Assembly (NCBI RefSeq): GCF_900110995.1
Contig: NZ_FOJF01000002.1
Location: 1,364,001 to 1,428,000 of the forward strand
DNA: 64,000 bases
Reading direction: 5' to 3'
From: Chitinophaga sp. YR573
GTDB taxonomy: Bacteria > Bacteroidota > Bacteroidia > Chitinophagales > Chitinophagaceae
Shown one piece after another: positions 19,268 through 28,234 of the stretch. Each line of letters opens with the position of its first letter. The first letter of the stretch is position 1. A program made the position numbers and the translations under genes. Below the pieces are notes generated by a model. It had not been told where the DNA came from. It was given only the letters and a program-made list of their open reading frames with translations, and did no database searches.

Positions 19268-19304
19268 TTGCTTTACTAACATGTTGTTTATATGTTTGTA
19301 CATA
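19268..19304 (+). promoter_or_regulatory. Bacteroidota promoter with operator-like palindrome (mannoside promoter 1)
   Basis: TTG at 19268-19270 and TATGTTTG at 19291-19298 are 20 bases apart and fit the -33/-7 consensus TTTG / TAnnTTTG. The -7 box is embedded in TATGTTTGTACATA (19291-19304), whose ends TATGT and ACATA are inverted repeats. The start site would fall near 19305, about 16 bases before the ATG of the glycosidase gene. The same arrangement is repeated at 25306-25343. Confidence 0.7.
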
Positions 19305-19320
19305 GTTATTTGAGAAACCC

Positions 19321-20619
19321 ATGAGAAACATTGCTATAGTTCCCGTTATTGTAAGCTGTTGGTTACCCGGTATTTTTATTGAAAAGGCATATTCACAATC
19401 AAAGCTTGCAGATACTATTCTGACTGATAGTCGCTTGGACACTATCCAATCACGTGCGTTGCGTCTGCTGACAGGCTTTGCTGCAGGCACTTCATATGGA
19501 GAAGTGTGGATCAGGGATTTTAACACATTCATAAAAGGCTCTTTACAGGTACAATCGCCGGAAAGAGTAAAAGAGATGTTGCTGTTGTTCTTCAAAATGC
19601 AGGGCAATACAGGAGATATCGTTGATGGCGTGATTGACAGCAAAAAAGCAACAGTAGGGTATAAGTACCGGTATGCAGCACTGGCACCAGGATGGGCCGC
19701 ACATAAAAATACGGTAGAAACAGACCAGGAATCATCTTTAGTACAGGCGGTAAGAAAATACATTGATGTTACCGGTGATACCTCTATACTCAGAGAAAAA
19801 ATAGGAGATAAGATCGTATTACAACGGATAGAAGATGCATTGACTTATATACTTAAAGAAAGATGGTCTGCTCAGTATGGATTAGTGACAGGAGCCACTA
19901 CCATCGACTGGGGGGATGTACAGCCAGAAACAGGCTGGGGAGTAGCTATCAATGATAAAACAAAATGGTCTGTTGATATCTATGATAACGCGATGTTTGT
20001 GATTGCGATAAATGACTTCCTGCATATCAAACCCAATAATTACAAAACATCAAAAAACTGGCAACAGGTAGCAGAAGGAGTAAAGAAAAACGTACGTAAA
20101 CATCTATGGATGGCTGCGTCTCAAAAATACATTCCACATATTTATCTGAACGGTAGCCCATTTTCTAAAACATTCAACGAGAAAGAGATTTTATATACAG
20201 GAGGTACTGCCTGTGCAATACTGGCGGGTTTCCATACACCCGCAGAAATTGCTGCTATTAACCAGCAAATGGTACTGGCAGCGTCTAAAGAAAAACATGC
20301 TACCATTGGGATAACGGTGTACCCGCCTTATCCTGCCACAGAGTTTCCAAACATGAAACCATACGTTTACCAGAACGGGGGTGACTGGACATGGTTCGGT
20401 GGAAGAATGATTCAGGCCTTGTTGCTAAAAGGATTTACCAAGGAAGCCTGGAATGAATTAAACCCGATCATTGACCGTGCAATAGAACACAAAGGATTCT
20501 ATGAATGGTACGATGTACAAACAGGAGAACCCAAAGGATCCGGAGATTTCAGAGGAGAAGCAGGAGTGCTGTTTGATGCCATCACGCTACTAAGGCAGTG
20601 GGCAGCCCATAATAAATAA
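19321..20619 (+). CDS. Secreted (alpha/alpha)6-barrel glycoside hydrolase-like protein
   Basis: 432 residues with an N-terminal signal ending around AYSQ. The body looks like a six-hairpin glycosidase: 'GEVWIRDFNTFIKGSL', 'TVETDQESSLVQAVRKYIDV', 'TTIDWGDVQP', 'WSVDIYDNAMFVIAINDFL' and 'NGGDWTWFGGRMIQALLLKG' are conserved-looking acidic and aromatic blocks in the order seen in glucosidase, debranching-enzyme and mannosidase families. I cannot fix the CAZy family; GH125 would fit the mannose context, but its typical WLRDS motif is only partly matched (WIRDF). It is the first gene of the mannoside operon, 41 bases before SusC. Confidence 0.7.
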   Translation: MRNIAIVPVIVSCWLPGIFIEKAYSQSKLADTILTDSRLDTIQSRALRLLTGFAAGTSYGEVWIRDFNTFIKGSLQVQSPERVKEMLLLFFKMQGNTGDIVDGVIDSKKATVGYKYRYAALAPGWAAHKNTVETDQESSLVQAVRKYIDVTGDTSILREKIGDKIVLQRIEDALTYILKERWSAQYGLVTGATTIDWGDVQPETGWGVAINDKTKWSVDIYDNAMFVIAINDFLHIKPNNYKTSKNWQQVAEGVKKNVRKHLWMAASQKYIPHIYLNGSPFSKTFNEKEILYTGGTACAILAGFHTPAEIAAINQQMVLAASKEKHATIGITVYPPYPATEFPNMKPYVYQNGGDWTWFGGRMIQALLLKGFTKEAWNELNPIIDRAIEHKGFYEWYDVQTGEPKGSGDFRGEAGVLFDAITLLRQWAAHNK

Positions 20620-20660
20620 GATTTTTAGAAATACAATTCCCAACATCTAAAAGATTCGTT

Positions 20661-23600
20661 ATGAAAAGGAACTTTATTTATGTCCTTGCATGCATTCTAT
20701 TCTCTATGAATGCAATGGCCCAGCTGAGAATTACAGGCCGGGTCACCGATGCAAAAGATGCATCACCATTACCCAGTGTTAATATTGTCATCAAAGGTAC
20801 CACCAGTGGTACCGTCACGAATGTAGACGGAAGTTTTACATTACAGGTGCCTGATGCAAAATCTGTACTCGTATTTTCTTATACAGGTTATGCCCCGCAG
20901 GAAGTAACTGTAGGCTCTCAGACAAACATCAGGATCTCTTTAGAACAAAAAGTAGGGAACTTAAGTGAGATGGTGGTAATCGGTTATGGCGCCGTAAGAA
21001 AATCCGATCTCACCGGTTCTGTTACTACCTTGAAAGGAGAACAGCTGATGGATAAACCTGTACCGAATATCTCACAGGCATTGCAGGGCAAAGTTGCCGG
21101 TGTTGACGTAAATGTCAACAGTAGTACTCCCGGTCAGGTGGCTAAAGTGCGTGTACGTGGTATCGGTTCCATCAACTCTAACATCGATCCGCTGTATGTA
21201 ATAGATGGAGTAATCGGCGCTGATGGTAATGCCATCAACCCAAATGATATTGCTTCCATCGAAGTACTGAAAGATGCCTCTTCTACGGCTATCTACGGTG
21301 CAAGAGGTGCAAATGGTGTGATCATGATCACTACCAAACGTGGTGTTCGTGGCGAGTCCCGTATCACTTACGAAGGTAATGTGAACGTGAGTACCTTGGC
21401 CAGACATTTGAAAACACTGAATTCAGATGAGTTTGTGAAAGTCTATAACCTGGCTTTTGCAAATGCTACCAAGTTCGACCCGAATGGTGGTACCTGGGCT
21501 CCTCCCATTGAATTAAATCATGCCAGTTTGCCAAAGCTGTTTGATGTAAATGACAAACCGCTTTATAATACCAACTGGGAAAAAGAAGTGTACAAACCTG
21601 CTGTATCTACCAGCCATTACCTGAACTTCCAGGGTGGATCAGATAAATCGTTGTACAGCCTTTCCCTGGGTTACCTGGACCAGAACGGTCTGATGATAGA
21701 ATCAGGTTTTAGAAGATATTCTGCCAGGATTACCGTTGATAACGATGTACGCAAATGGTTAACCGTTGGTGGTAATTTCTCACTCATTCAAAGCAAACAG
21801 AATGTAGTGTCTGATGGTAACGGTTCTCTGAACGTGCCCCGCATGGTGTCTGAAGAAGTACCTATTGTGCCGGTTAAATATCCGGACGGCAGCTGGGCTG
21901 GTAATAACGATATTGCAGGACTGGAAGGTGGTCCAAACCCCGTGCATATCGCCAAAAGCAGGGATACTATCACTAATATCCAGCAGACAATGGGAGATAT
22001 ATACCTGTTGTTTCACATTGCCAAAGACCTCGACTTTAAAACGGATCTCGGTTATAACCTGAGTTCCTCAAAGAATAATTTCTATTCTGCCAGTGACCTG
22101 CCTCACCTGTCACAGGATCAGGGTGGTATTGGACGTGTATCCAGCGCTACCAATACTTACTGGCAGTCTGAAAACTATCTTACCTGGAACAAACAGGTAA
22201 ATCCACGTCAGCGCCTGACTGCTTTACTGGGGGTATCCTTCCAGGAATACAGACAGGAAGTTGTACTGGCTGAAACGCAGAACTTCCTGGATGACTTCTT
22301 CCAGTGGCAATATCTGAATGCGGGTTCTGTACGTTCCAACACAGGGTCCATTGGTTACAGATGGGCGATGAACTCTTATTTTGCGCGTGTTACCTATAAC
22401 ATCAATGAAAAATATCTGTTCACTGCTACAGGCAGATATGATGGTTCTTCCAAATTCGGGGCGAATAACAAATATGCATTCTTCCCGTCTGCGGGTGCTG
22501 CATGGCGTATTTCCCAGGAAAACTTCATGAAAGATACCAAATGGATCAGCAACCTGAAACTCCGTGCCAGCTATGGTGTTTCCGGTAACCAGGAAATTGG
22601 TCAGTACCAGTCTATCGCTCAGATCCAGCCAAGTACAACCGTTTTAGGAGGTTCTAGTCAGTCAAGTCTGTTACCAAGTTATATCGGTAACCCTAATCTT
22701 AAATGGGAGCGTTCATTACAGGCAGATGCAGGACTGGAGTTCAGTCTTTTTAAAGACCGTATCAATATGAACCTTGATTATTACAGACGTACTACTAAGG
22801 ACTTATTATTACAGGCGCCTATTCCATGGTCTGCCGGTATGCGTAATGCCAATGTATACGAAAACGTTGGTTCTGTCAGAAATACCGGTATAGAGGTAAA
22901 TCTGAATACTGTCAATGTACAGACTAATAATTGGAAATGGTCTACCAACTTCATTTTCACTACCAACAAAAACAAGATACTGAAGCTCAATAATGGTAAT
23001 GCAGATATCTTCCCTGGCCCTAACTTCCTCGGACAAACGAATGTATTACGTGTAGGTGAGTCTATCGGTTCTTTTTATGGTATGACCCGCCTCGGTACTT
23101 ATAGCACTGATGAAGCTGCACTGGCTGCACAGCACAGTTTAAAACCAGGCGACAGAAAATACAGGTATAATGCAGATGGAAGTAACTACTACAGTATTAT
23201 AGGTCGTGCTTATCCTAAATGGACCGGCACCATCAGCAGTACCCTTGAATACAAAGGATGGGACTTCTCATTCGATATCCGTATTGTACAGGGTGTAAAT
23301 ACCGCTGCTACTTTCAAGCACTCTACAGAAGACAGGCAGACACTGGCCAACAGTTTAAGAACAGTACTGGATGCATGGACTCCTGAACATCAGAACACCA
23401 TGATTGCTCAGGTGCGTAGTTATAAATTTACCCAGGATTCCCATTTCGATACATGGTGGGTAGAAGATGGCTCATACATCCGTGGCCAGAACTTTACACT
23501 GGGATACACAATGCCTGATCTTTTCAATAAAAGAATGAAGATTAACCGTCTGCGTATATATGCGAACGTTCAGAATTTATTCCTGATTACCAAGTACACA

Positions 23601-23729
23601 GGTTATGATCCGGAAGTAGATACATTCAATTCTGGTTATGGTGCTAACAATGCGTTCTCACAAAACCTGGATTTCTTCTCCTATCCACGTCCACGTGTAT
23701 GGAACCTGGGTGTATCACTTAGCCTTTAA
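20661..23729 (+). CDS. SusC/RagA-type TonB-dependent receptor of the mannoside locus
   Basis: 1022 residues, complete. A signal peptide (ending MAMAQ) is followed by a carboxypeptidase-like domain ('ITGRVTDAKDASPLPSVNIV'), the SusC hallmark 'VVIGYGAVRKSDLTGSV' leading into the plug ('VPNISQALQGKVAGVDV', 'LKDASSTAIYGARGANGVIM'), and a barrel ending 'WNLGVSLSL'. There is no STN domain, so it is not linked to an ECF sigma factor. With the SusD gene 20 bases downstream, it should import the oligosaccharide released or bound at the surface. Position between a glycosidase and a GH38-like mannosidase points to a mannose-containing glycan. Confidence 0.97.
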   Translation: MKRNFIYVLACILFSMNAMAQLRITGRVTDAKDASPLPSVNIVIKGTTSGTVTNVDGSFTLQVPDAKSVLVFSYTGYAPQEVTVGSQTNIRISLEQKVGNLSEMVVIGYGAVRKSDLTGSVTTLKGEQLMDKPVPNISQALQGKVAGVDVNVNSSTPGQVAKVRVRGIGSINSNIDPLYVIDGVIGADGNAINPNDIASIEVLKDASSTAIYGARGANGVIMITTKRGVRGESRITYEGNVNVSTLARHLKTLNSDEFVKVYNLAFANATKFDPNGGTWAPPIELNHASLPKLFDVNDKPLYNTNWEKEVYKPAVSTSHYLNFQGGSDKSLYSLSLGYLDQNGLMIESGFRRYSARITVDNDVRKWLTVGGNFSLIQSKQNVVSDGNGSLNVPRMVSEEVPIVPVKYPDGSWAGNNDIAGLEGGPNPVHIAKSRDTITNIQQTMGDIYLLFHIAKDLDFKTDLGYNLSSSKNNFYSASDLPHLSQDQGGIGRVSSATNTYWQSENYLTWNKQVNPRQRLTALLGVSFQEYRQEVVLAETQNFLDDFFQWQYLNAGSVRSNTGSIGYRWAMNSYFARVTYNINEKYLFTATGRYDGSSKFGANNKYAFFPSAGAAWRISQENFMKDTKWISNLKLRASYGVSGNQEIGQYQSIAQIQPSTTVLGGSSQSSLLPSYIGNPNLKWERSLQADAGLEFSLFKDRINMNLDYYRRTTKDLLLQAPIPWSAGMRNANVYENVGSVRNTGIEVNLNTVNVQTNNWKWSTNFIFTTNKNKILKLNNGNADIFPGPNFLGQTNVLRVGESIGSFYGMTRLGTYSTDEAALAAQHSLKPGDRKYRYNADGSNYYSIIGRAYPKWTGTISSTLEYKGWDFSFDIRIVQGVNTAATFKHSTEDRQTLANSLRTVLDAWTPEHQNTMIAQVRSYKFTQDSHFDTWWVEDGSYIRGQNFTLGYTMPDLFNKRMKINRLRIYANVQNLFLITKYTGYDPEVDTFNSGYGANNAFSQNLDFFSYPRPRVWNLGVSLSL

Positions 23730-23749
23730 TCAATCAAAAACCTAACAAA

Positions 23750-25252
23750 ATGAAAACGTCAAAATATATAATTATAGCAGCACTGATCCTGCTGAACTTC
23801 TCCTGTAAAAAGTTCCTGGAAGAACATCCTACGAGTTTTATATCTCCGGATGCAAATCTTTCCAGCGCTAAAGTAGCACGTGGTTTTGCGAATGGTTGTT
23901 ATACCGATCTGCAGGGCTTTTTAAATGGACAGAGCGGTTCTTATGGCGGTAATACTTATAACCTGATGGAATTTATGACCGGTAAAGCGAATAGTGATCT
24001 TGGACAAACCGGCTTTGTCAATTTTCAGAACCTGAGTTATAATGCCACTTCCTTTTATGTAGACACCTGGTGGCAGCATTTATACCTGGGAGTAGGTGCC
24101 TGTAATCTTGCATTACAAAGCATTCCGCCTATCAGTTCTGTAGCAGATACAGCTAAAACTAATATGCTGGCAGAAGCACATACCTTGAGGGCGTTGTATT
24201 ATTTCTATCTGGTAAGGATGTATGGCGCCGTGCCTAAGGTAACAACTGTTCCTACTACACTTGACCTGAATCTTCACCGTACTCCTGCGAAAGCGATCTA
24301 TGACAGCATCATTATACCTGATCTGCTGGCAGCAGAGCAATCTACCCTGGCATGGTCCAATACTACCGGTGGTGTATCCATGAGCGCTGTAAAATCTATC
24401 CTCGCAGATGTATATCTTACTTATGCAGGAGCTGCTATCAATGGCGGACAGGAATTTTATGCAGAATCAGCTAAACGTTCACTGGCTGTTATTCAGAATG
24501 GTGGTTTTTCCCTGTTCCCGAATTACACAGATATGATCAATCCTGCTAATAAAAATACAGGTGAGTTTATCTTCCAGGTACAGTATGCGGCTTCTGTTCC
24601 ATCTACTAATCCACTTACTTCCCTGACTATTCCAAACTATGCAGGTATTTCCAAATATTCTGATGAATATGGCTCTGTGTATCCGACACCACAGTTCATT
24701 GCTTCATTCCCTGCAGGAGATAAAAGGGTAGCAGAGAAACAGTTCTTTTATACAAGCTATAATAAGATCGATGGTACCGGGATCAAAACATTCAGTGGCC
24801 CGTACATCTACAAATGGTTTGATGTGAACGCTGTAACGAATACCGCAAAGTCTGATCTTAACTTCACATTGTACCGTCTGGCAGATGTGTACCTGATGTA
24901 TGCAGAGGCTTCCAACCGTGCAGAAGGATCTCCCAATGCGGCGGCTATCGGTTATGTAAACGCCATCCGTGCCCGTGCAACCCTGGCGCCAATAGGAGCC
25001 TTGTCACAGGAAGCTTTTGAACAGGAAGTATGGCTGGAGCGCTACTTTGAACTGTGTTATGAGAACAAAATGTGGTTTGATATGATCCGTACCCGGAAAG
25101 TACATAATGATGTGACCGGTGCCTGGGATAACTTTGTAGGACATACTACCGTTTTTGGCGGAACATTCGCCGAAAAGCAGTTATTATTCCCGGTTCCAAA
25201 GCAGGAAAGCGATGTCAATCCTAATGTGTTGCCGAATAATACGGGTTTTTAA
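23750..25252 (+). CDS. SusD/RagB family lipoprotein of the mannoside locus
   Basis: 500 residues with a lipoprotein signal (MKTSKYIIIAALILLNFSC, Cys at 19). SusD features include 'EAHTLRALYYFYLVRMYGAVP', 'LYRLADVYLMYAEASNRAEG' and 'WLERYFELCYENKMWFDMIR', and the C-terminal 'DVNPNVLPNNTGF'. It caps the SusC channel encoded just upstream and sets glycan selectivity. After it comes a 102-base gap that contains the second mannoside promoter. Confidence 0.97.
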   Translation: MKTSKYIIIAALILLNFSCKKFLEEHPTSFISPDANLSSAKVARGFANGCYTDLQGFLNGQSGSYGGNTYNLMEFMTGKANSDLGQTGFVNFQNLSYNATSFYVDTWWQHLYLGVGACNLALQSIPPISSVADTAKTNMLAEAHTLRALYYFYLVRMYGAVPKVTTVPTTLDLNLHRTPAKAIYDSIIIPDLLAAEQSTLAWSNTTGGVSMSAVKSILADVYLTYAGAAINGGQEFYAESAKRSLAVIQNGGFSLFPNYTDMINPANKNTGEFIFQVQYAASVPSTNPLTSLTIPNYAGISKYSDEYGSVYPTPQFIASFPAGDKRVAEKQFFYTSYNKIDGTGIKTFSGPYIYKWFDVNAVTNTAKSDLNFTLYRLADVYLMYAEASNRAEGSPNAAAIGYVNAIRARATLAPIGALSQEAFEQEVWLERYFELCYENKMWFDMIRTRKVHNDVTGAWDNFVGHTTVFGGTFAEKQLLFPVPKQESDVNPNVLPNNTGF

Positions 25253-25305
25253 GTATTGATATATAATTAGTTAGATAAAGTATAGACCTTATCAGGAGAA
25301 TTTTA

Positions 25306-25343
25306 TTTGCATTCATGAGGTTATGTATATATGTTTGTACATA
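25306..25343 (+). promoter_or_regulatory. Bacteroidota promoter with operator-like palindrome (mannoside promoter 2)
   Basis: TTTG at 25306-25309 and TATGTTTG at 25330-25337 are 20 bases apart, as in promoter 1. The 17-base string TATATGTTTGTACATAG occurs in both. The palindrome TATGTTTGTACATA spans 25330-25343. The start site would be near 25344, just before the mannosidase ATG at 25355, which rules out the in-frame ATG at 25331. Confidence 0.7.
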
Positions 25344-25354
25344 GAAAGATTTTT

Positions 25355-28234
25355 ATGAAAATAAAGATGTTATTGTACAGCTGCTTGTTTTGTCTTACGT
25401 CTTATGGGCAACAGGTAAAACAATCATTCACCTCTATAGAACTGCAACCTACTATAGCCTACCTGAAATATAAAGGAGCAGAAAGCCGGATGGTCCGGCT
25501 ACTGTTTCATGGTGGTAACAGTTATTCTCCTGGTAAGGTCTATCTTTCTTTTAATGGCTTACGGGATAGTCTGGATGTAGCTGCCAGCGATACCGGGCTT
25601 AGATACTATGAACTGCCTGTTCCTGGTGCGCCTGTTAAAGAAGATACACAATTAAGTATCAGTTACCAGACAAACGGCCGGACATATACTGCCCGTTGTA
25701 TGGTATCACCTACCCGTAAATGGAATGTATATATCATGCCGCATTCCCATGTAGACGTAGGTTATACCAATGTACAGGAGAAAGTGCTGGCCATTCACAT
25801 GAATAATATTGATGAGGCTATCAGGATCGGACAACATTCGGAGAACTATCCTGCTGAAGCCCGTTTTAAATGGAATACAGAAGCTATATGGGTAGTAGAT
25901 AATTATCTGGCCCGTGCTTCTGAAGAGAAGAAAAAGATTTTCTGGGATGCTGTGAAGAATGGATGGATTAACCTGGATGGTGCTTATGGTAATATCAATA
26001 CCAGCGCTACCAGTCCTGCTCAGTTAATGCATATGTTCGCCACAGGTACCCGTCTTGCAAAAGAACATGGCATACGGATAGCGTCAATGTTTCAGGGAGA
26101 TGTTCCCGGTTCTTCCTGGGGATTATCTAGTCAGGCCGATATTACAGGTATTAAATATTTCCTTAGTGCACCTAATGCTTCCGATCGTATCGGCACAGCA
26201 GATTCATGGCGGGATAAGCCATTTTACTGGACTTCCCCTTCAGGTAAACAAAAGCTGCTTTTCTGGCAATCTTCTCCCTATTCTATTGGTTATGCACTGA
26301 AGGGCAGCAAGATTCCCAATTTCTTTACAATAGAAGATCCTAAGCCTTTTTATACGGGTAAGCCTTCAGAGAATTTCCTCAACCCTTACCTCTTTAACTA
26401 CCTGGCAAAACTGGATCAGAAGAATTTTCCATATAACATGACGTTGCTCACCTGGGCAATGAGTGATAACGCTCCTATAGATCCTGAATTACCGGATGCT
26501 GTAAAGGCATGGAATGAACATTATGCTTCACCGCGACTGGTCATTACTTCAGTGAAACAGTTCTTCCAGGACTTTGAATCTGCTTATAAAGATCAGATCC
26601 CTTCTGTCTCCGGAGATTATACTGAGTATTGGACAGATGGTATTGCTTCTGCTGCCCGGGAAACGGGGATAAACAGAAATGCTTCTGATCATTTGCAACA
26701 AGCTGGTGCTATCTGGGCAATACGTGGTAAACAGGCATATCCTGCTGATGCCTTTGATAAGGCATGGACGAATATTGTGATGTTTAATGAGCATACCTGG
26801 GGAGCGTATAACAGTGTGTCTGAACCAGAAGATCCAAAAGCGGTTTCTCAGTGGAAGTACAAACAGGCCTTTGCGCTGAATGGTAAAGCGCAGGCGGAAG
26901 AGTTACTGGCGGATGCTGCAAAAGGAGAGAACATTCCCAATTCCATAGATATATACAACACACTATCCGTAGAACGTACCGGCCTGGTTATTATCCCTGC
27001 TGCACAAAGCACCGCAGGAGACCTGGTAAAAGATAATAAAGGGAAAAAAATCTCTTCCCAGCGTTTATCAACAGGAGAACTGGCCATAGTAGTAGAACAT
27101 TTCCCTGCTTACTCAAAACAACGTTTTACTATTCAGAAAGGATCTGCTTATTCAACTACACATGCAACAGCAAAAGAGAACAGTTTGCAGAATGGTATTT
27201 ACACGATAACACTGGATCCTAAAACCGGTAATATCACTCAATTACAAAAGAACGGTAATACCCGTAACCTCGCCGATTCTACAGGTCTCAATCAATATAC
27301 TTACTTACCGGACGATGCCCCGGATAAGATCCAATATCCCGGCGATGCCACTATCAGTATTAAAGAAAAAGGTCCGCTGGTAGTTAGTCTGCTGGTATCC
27401 TCTTCTGCTCCGGGAGCCAACAGTCTTACCCGTGAAATAAGATTAACAGCAGGTATCGATAACATAGAACTGATCAATACTATCGATAAAAAAGCTATTG
27501 GTGATAAAGAAAGTGTTCACTTTGCTTTTCCTTTCCGTGTACCAGCTGCACAGGTGCGGTACAACATTCCATGGGGAAGTATCAATGCTGAAGCTGACCA
27601 GTTGAAACATGCTAACAGGAACTGGTATACGATGCAGAGATGGGTGGATGTTTCCAACAAAGAATTTGGTATTACCTGGTCTAGTCCGGATGCTCCTTTA
27701 TTTGAAATCGGTCAGTATACAACAGGAGGATTATTAGGTAGTCTGGATGATCCTAAACACTGGTTACAGTTCACAGAACAGCAACCGGTTATTTCTTCCT
27801 GGGTGATGAATAACCTCTGGCATACCAATTTTCGCAGAGACCAGGAAGGGATCACTACTTTCCATTATTATATGCAGGCACATAATGCTTATAGTGCAGA
27901 ACAGGCTAACCGGTACGGACTGGAAAACCATCAGCCACTGGTAGTGACCCCTGCTGCAGGGCCGGCAGAAGAATCCCTGTTTTTCAATATCAATGCAAAG
28001 AATGTATATGTAGAGAATATGAACCCGGCCAGAGATGGGAGGGGAGTACTACTGCAATTGGTAAATGTACTGGATGAACCAGCCAGCATTACCTTAACAG
28101 GTAAAAGCAAACTAGATGTATGGGAAAGCAATTTGCTGGAAGAAGATAAAAATACTCTCAACAACACATTCGATATACCTGCCAGAGGTGTGATAATGAT
28201 TCGTGTAGCAACTAATAAGAGCAATGGAAATTAA
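25355..28234 (+). CDS. GH38-like secreted alpha-mannosidase
   Basis: 959 residues from ATG 25355; this start gives the signal MKIKMLLYSCLFCLTSYGQQ and leaves the promoter outside the gene. Near residue 130 'MPHSHVDVGYT' is the GH38 metal-binding motif (His and Asp). The segment 'FQGDVPGSSWGLSSQADITG' aligns with the family nucleophile block (PDxFGxSxQ) and keeps the Asp. Further pieces fit: 'RFKWNTEAIW', 'NEHTWGAYNS'. The C-terminal half (about 500-950) is beta-rich, like GH38 C-terminal domains. It likely trims mannose from imported or surface-bound glycan. The unusual spacing around the nucleophile means specificity is uncertain. Confidence 0.8.
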   Translation: MKIKMLLYSCLFCLTSYGQQVKQSFTSIELQPTIAYLKYKGAESRMVRLLFHGGNSYSPGKVYLSFNGLRDSLDVAASDTGLRYYELPVPGAPVKEDTQLSISYQTNGRTYTARCMVSPTRKWNVYIMPHSHVDVGYTNVQEKVLAIHMNNIDEAIRIGQHSENYPAEARFKWNTEAIWVVDNYLARASEEKKKIFWDAVKNGWINLDGAYGNINTSATSPAQLMHMFATGTRLAKEHGIRIASMFQGDVPGSSWGLSSQADITGIKYFLSAPNASDRIGTADSWRDKPFYWTSPSGKQKLLFWQSSPYSIGYALKGSKIPNFFTIEDPKPFYTGKPSENFLNPYLFNYLAKLDQKNFPYNMTLLTWAMSDNAPIDPELPDAVKAWNEHYASPRLVITSVKQFFQDFESAYKDQIPSVSGDYTEYWTDGIASAARETGINRNASDHLQQAGAIWAIRGKQAYPADAFDKAWTNIVMFNEHTWGAYNSVSEPEDPKAVSQWKYKQAFALNGKAQAEELLADAAKGENIPNSIDIYNTLSVERTGLVIIPAAQSTAGDLVKDNKGKKISSQRLSTGELAIVVEHFPAYSKQRFTIQKGSAYSTTHATAKENSLQNGIYTITLDPKTGNITQLQKNGNTRNLADSTGLNQYTYLPDDAPDKIQYPGDATISIKEKGPLVVSLLVSSSAPGANSLTREIRLTAGIDNIELINTIDKKAIGDKESVHFAFPFRVPAAQVRYNIPWGSINAEADQLKHANRNWYTMQRWVDVSNKEFGITWSSPDAPLFEIGQYTTGGLLGSLDDPKHWLQFTEQQPVISSWVMNNLWHTNFRRDQEGITTFHYYMQAHNAYSAEQANRYGLENHQPLVVTPAAGPAEESLFFNINAKNVYVENMNPARDGRGVLLQLVNVLDEPASITLTGKSKLDVWESNLLEEDKNTLNNTFDIPARGVIMIRVATNKSNGN

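Noticed and set aside
19248..19763. 171-codon open frame on the minus strand across the glycosidase start
   Set aside because: It is antisense to a clear secreted enzyme and covers its promoter. No domain is recognisable.
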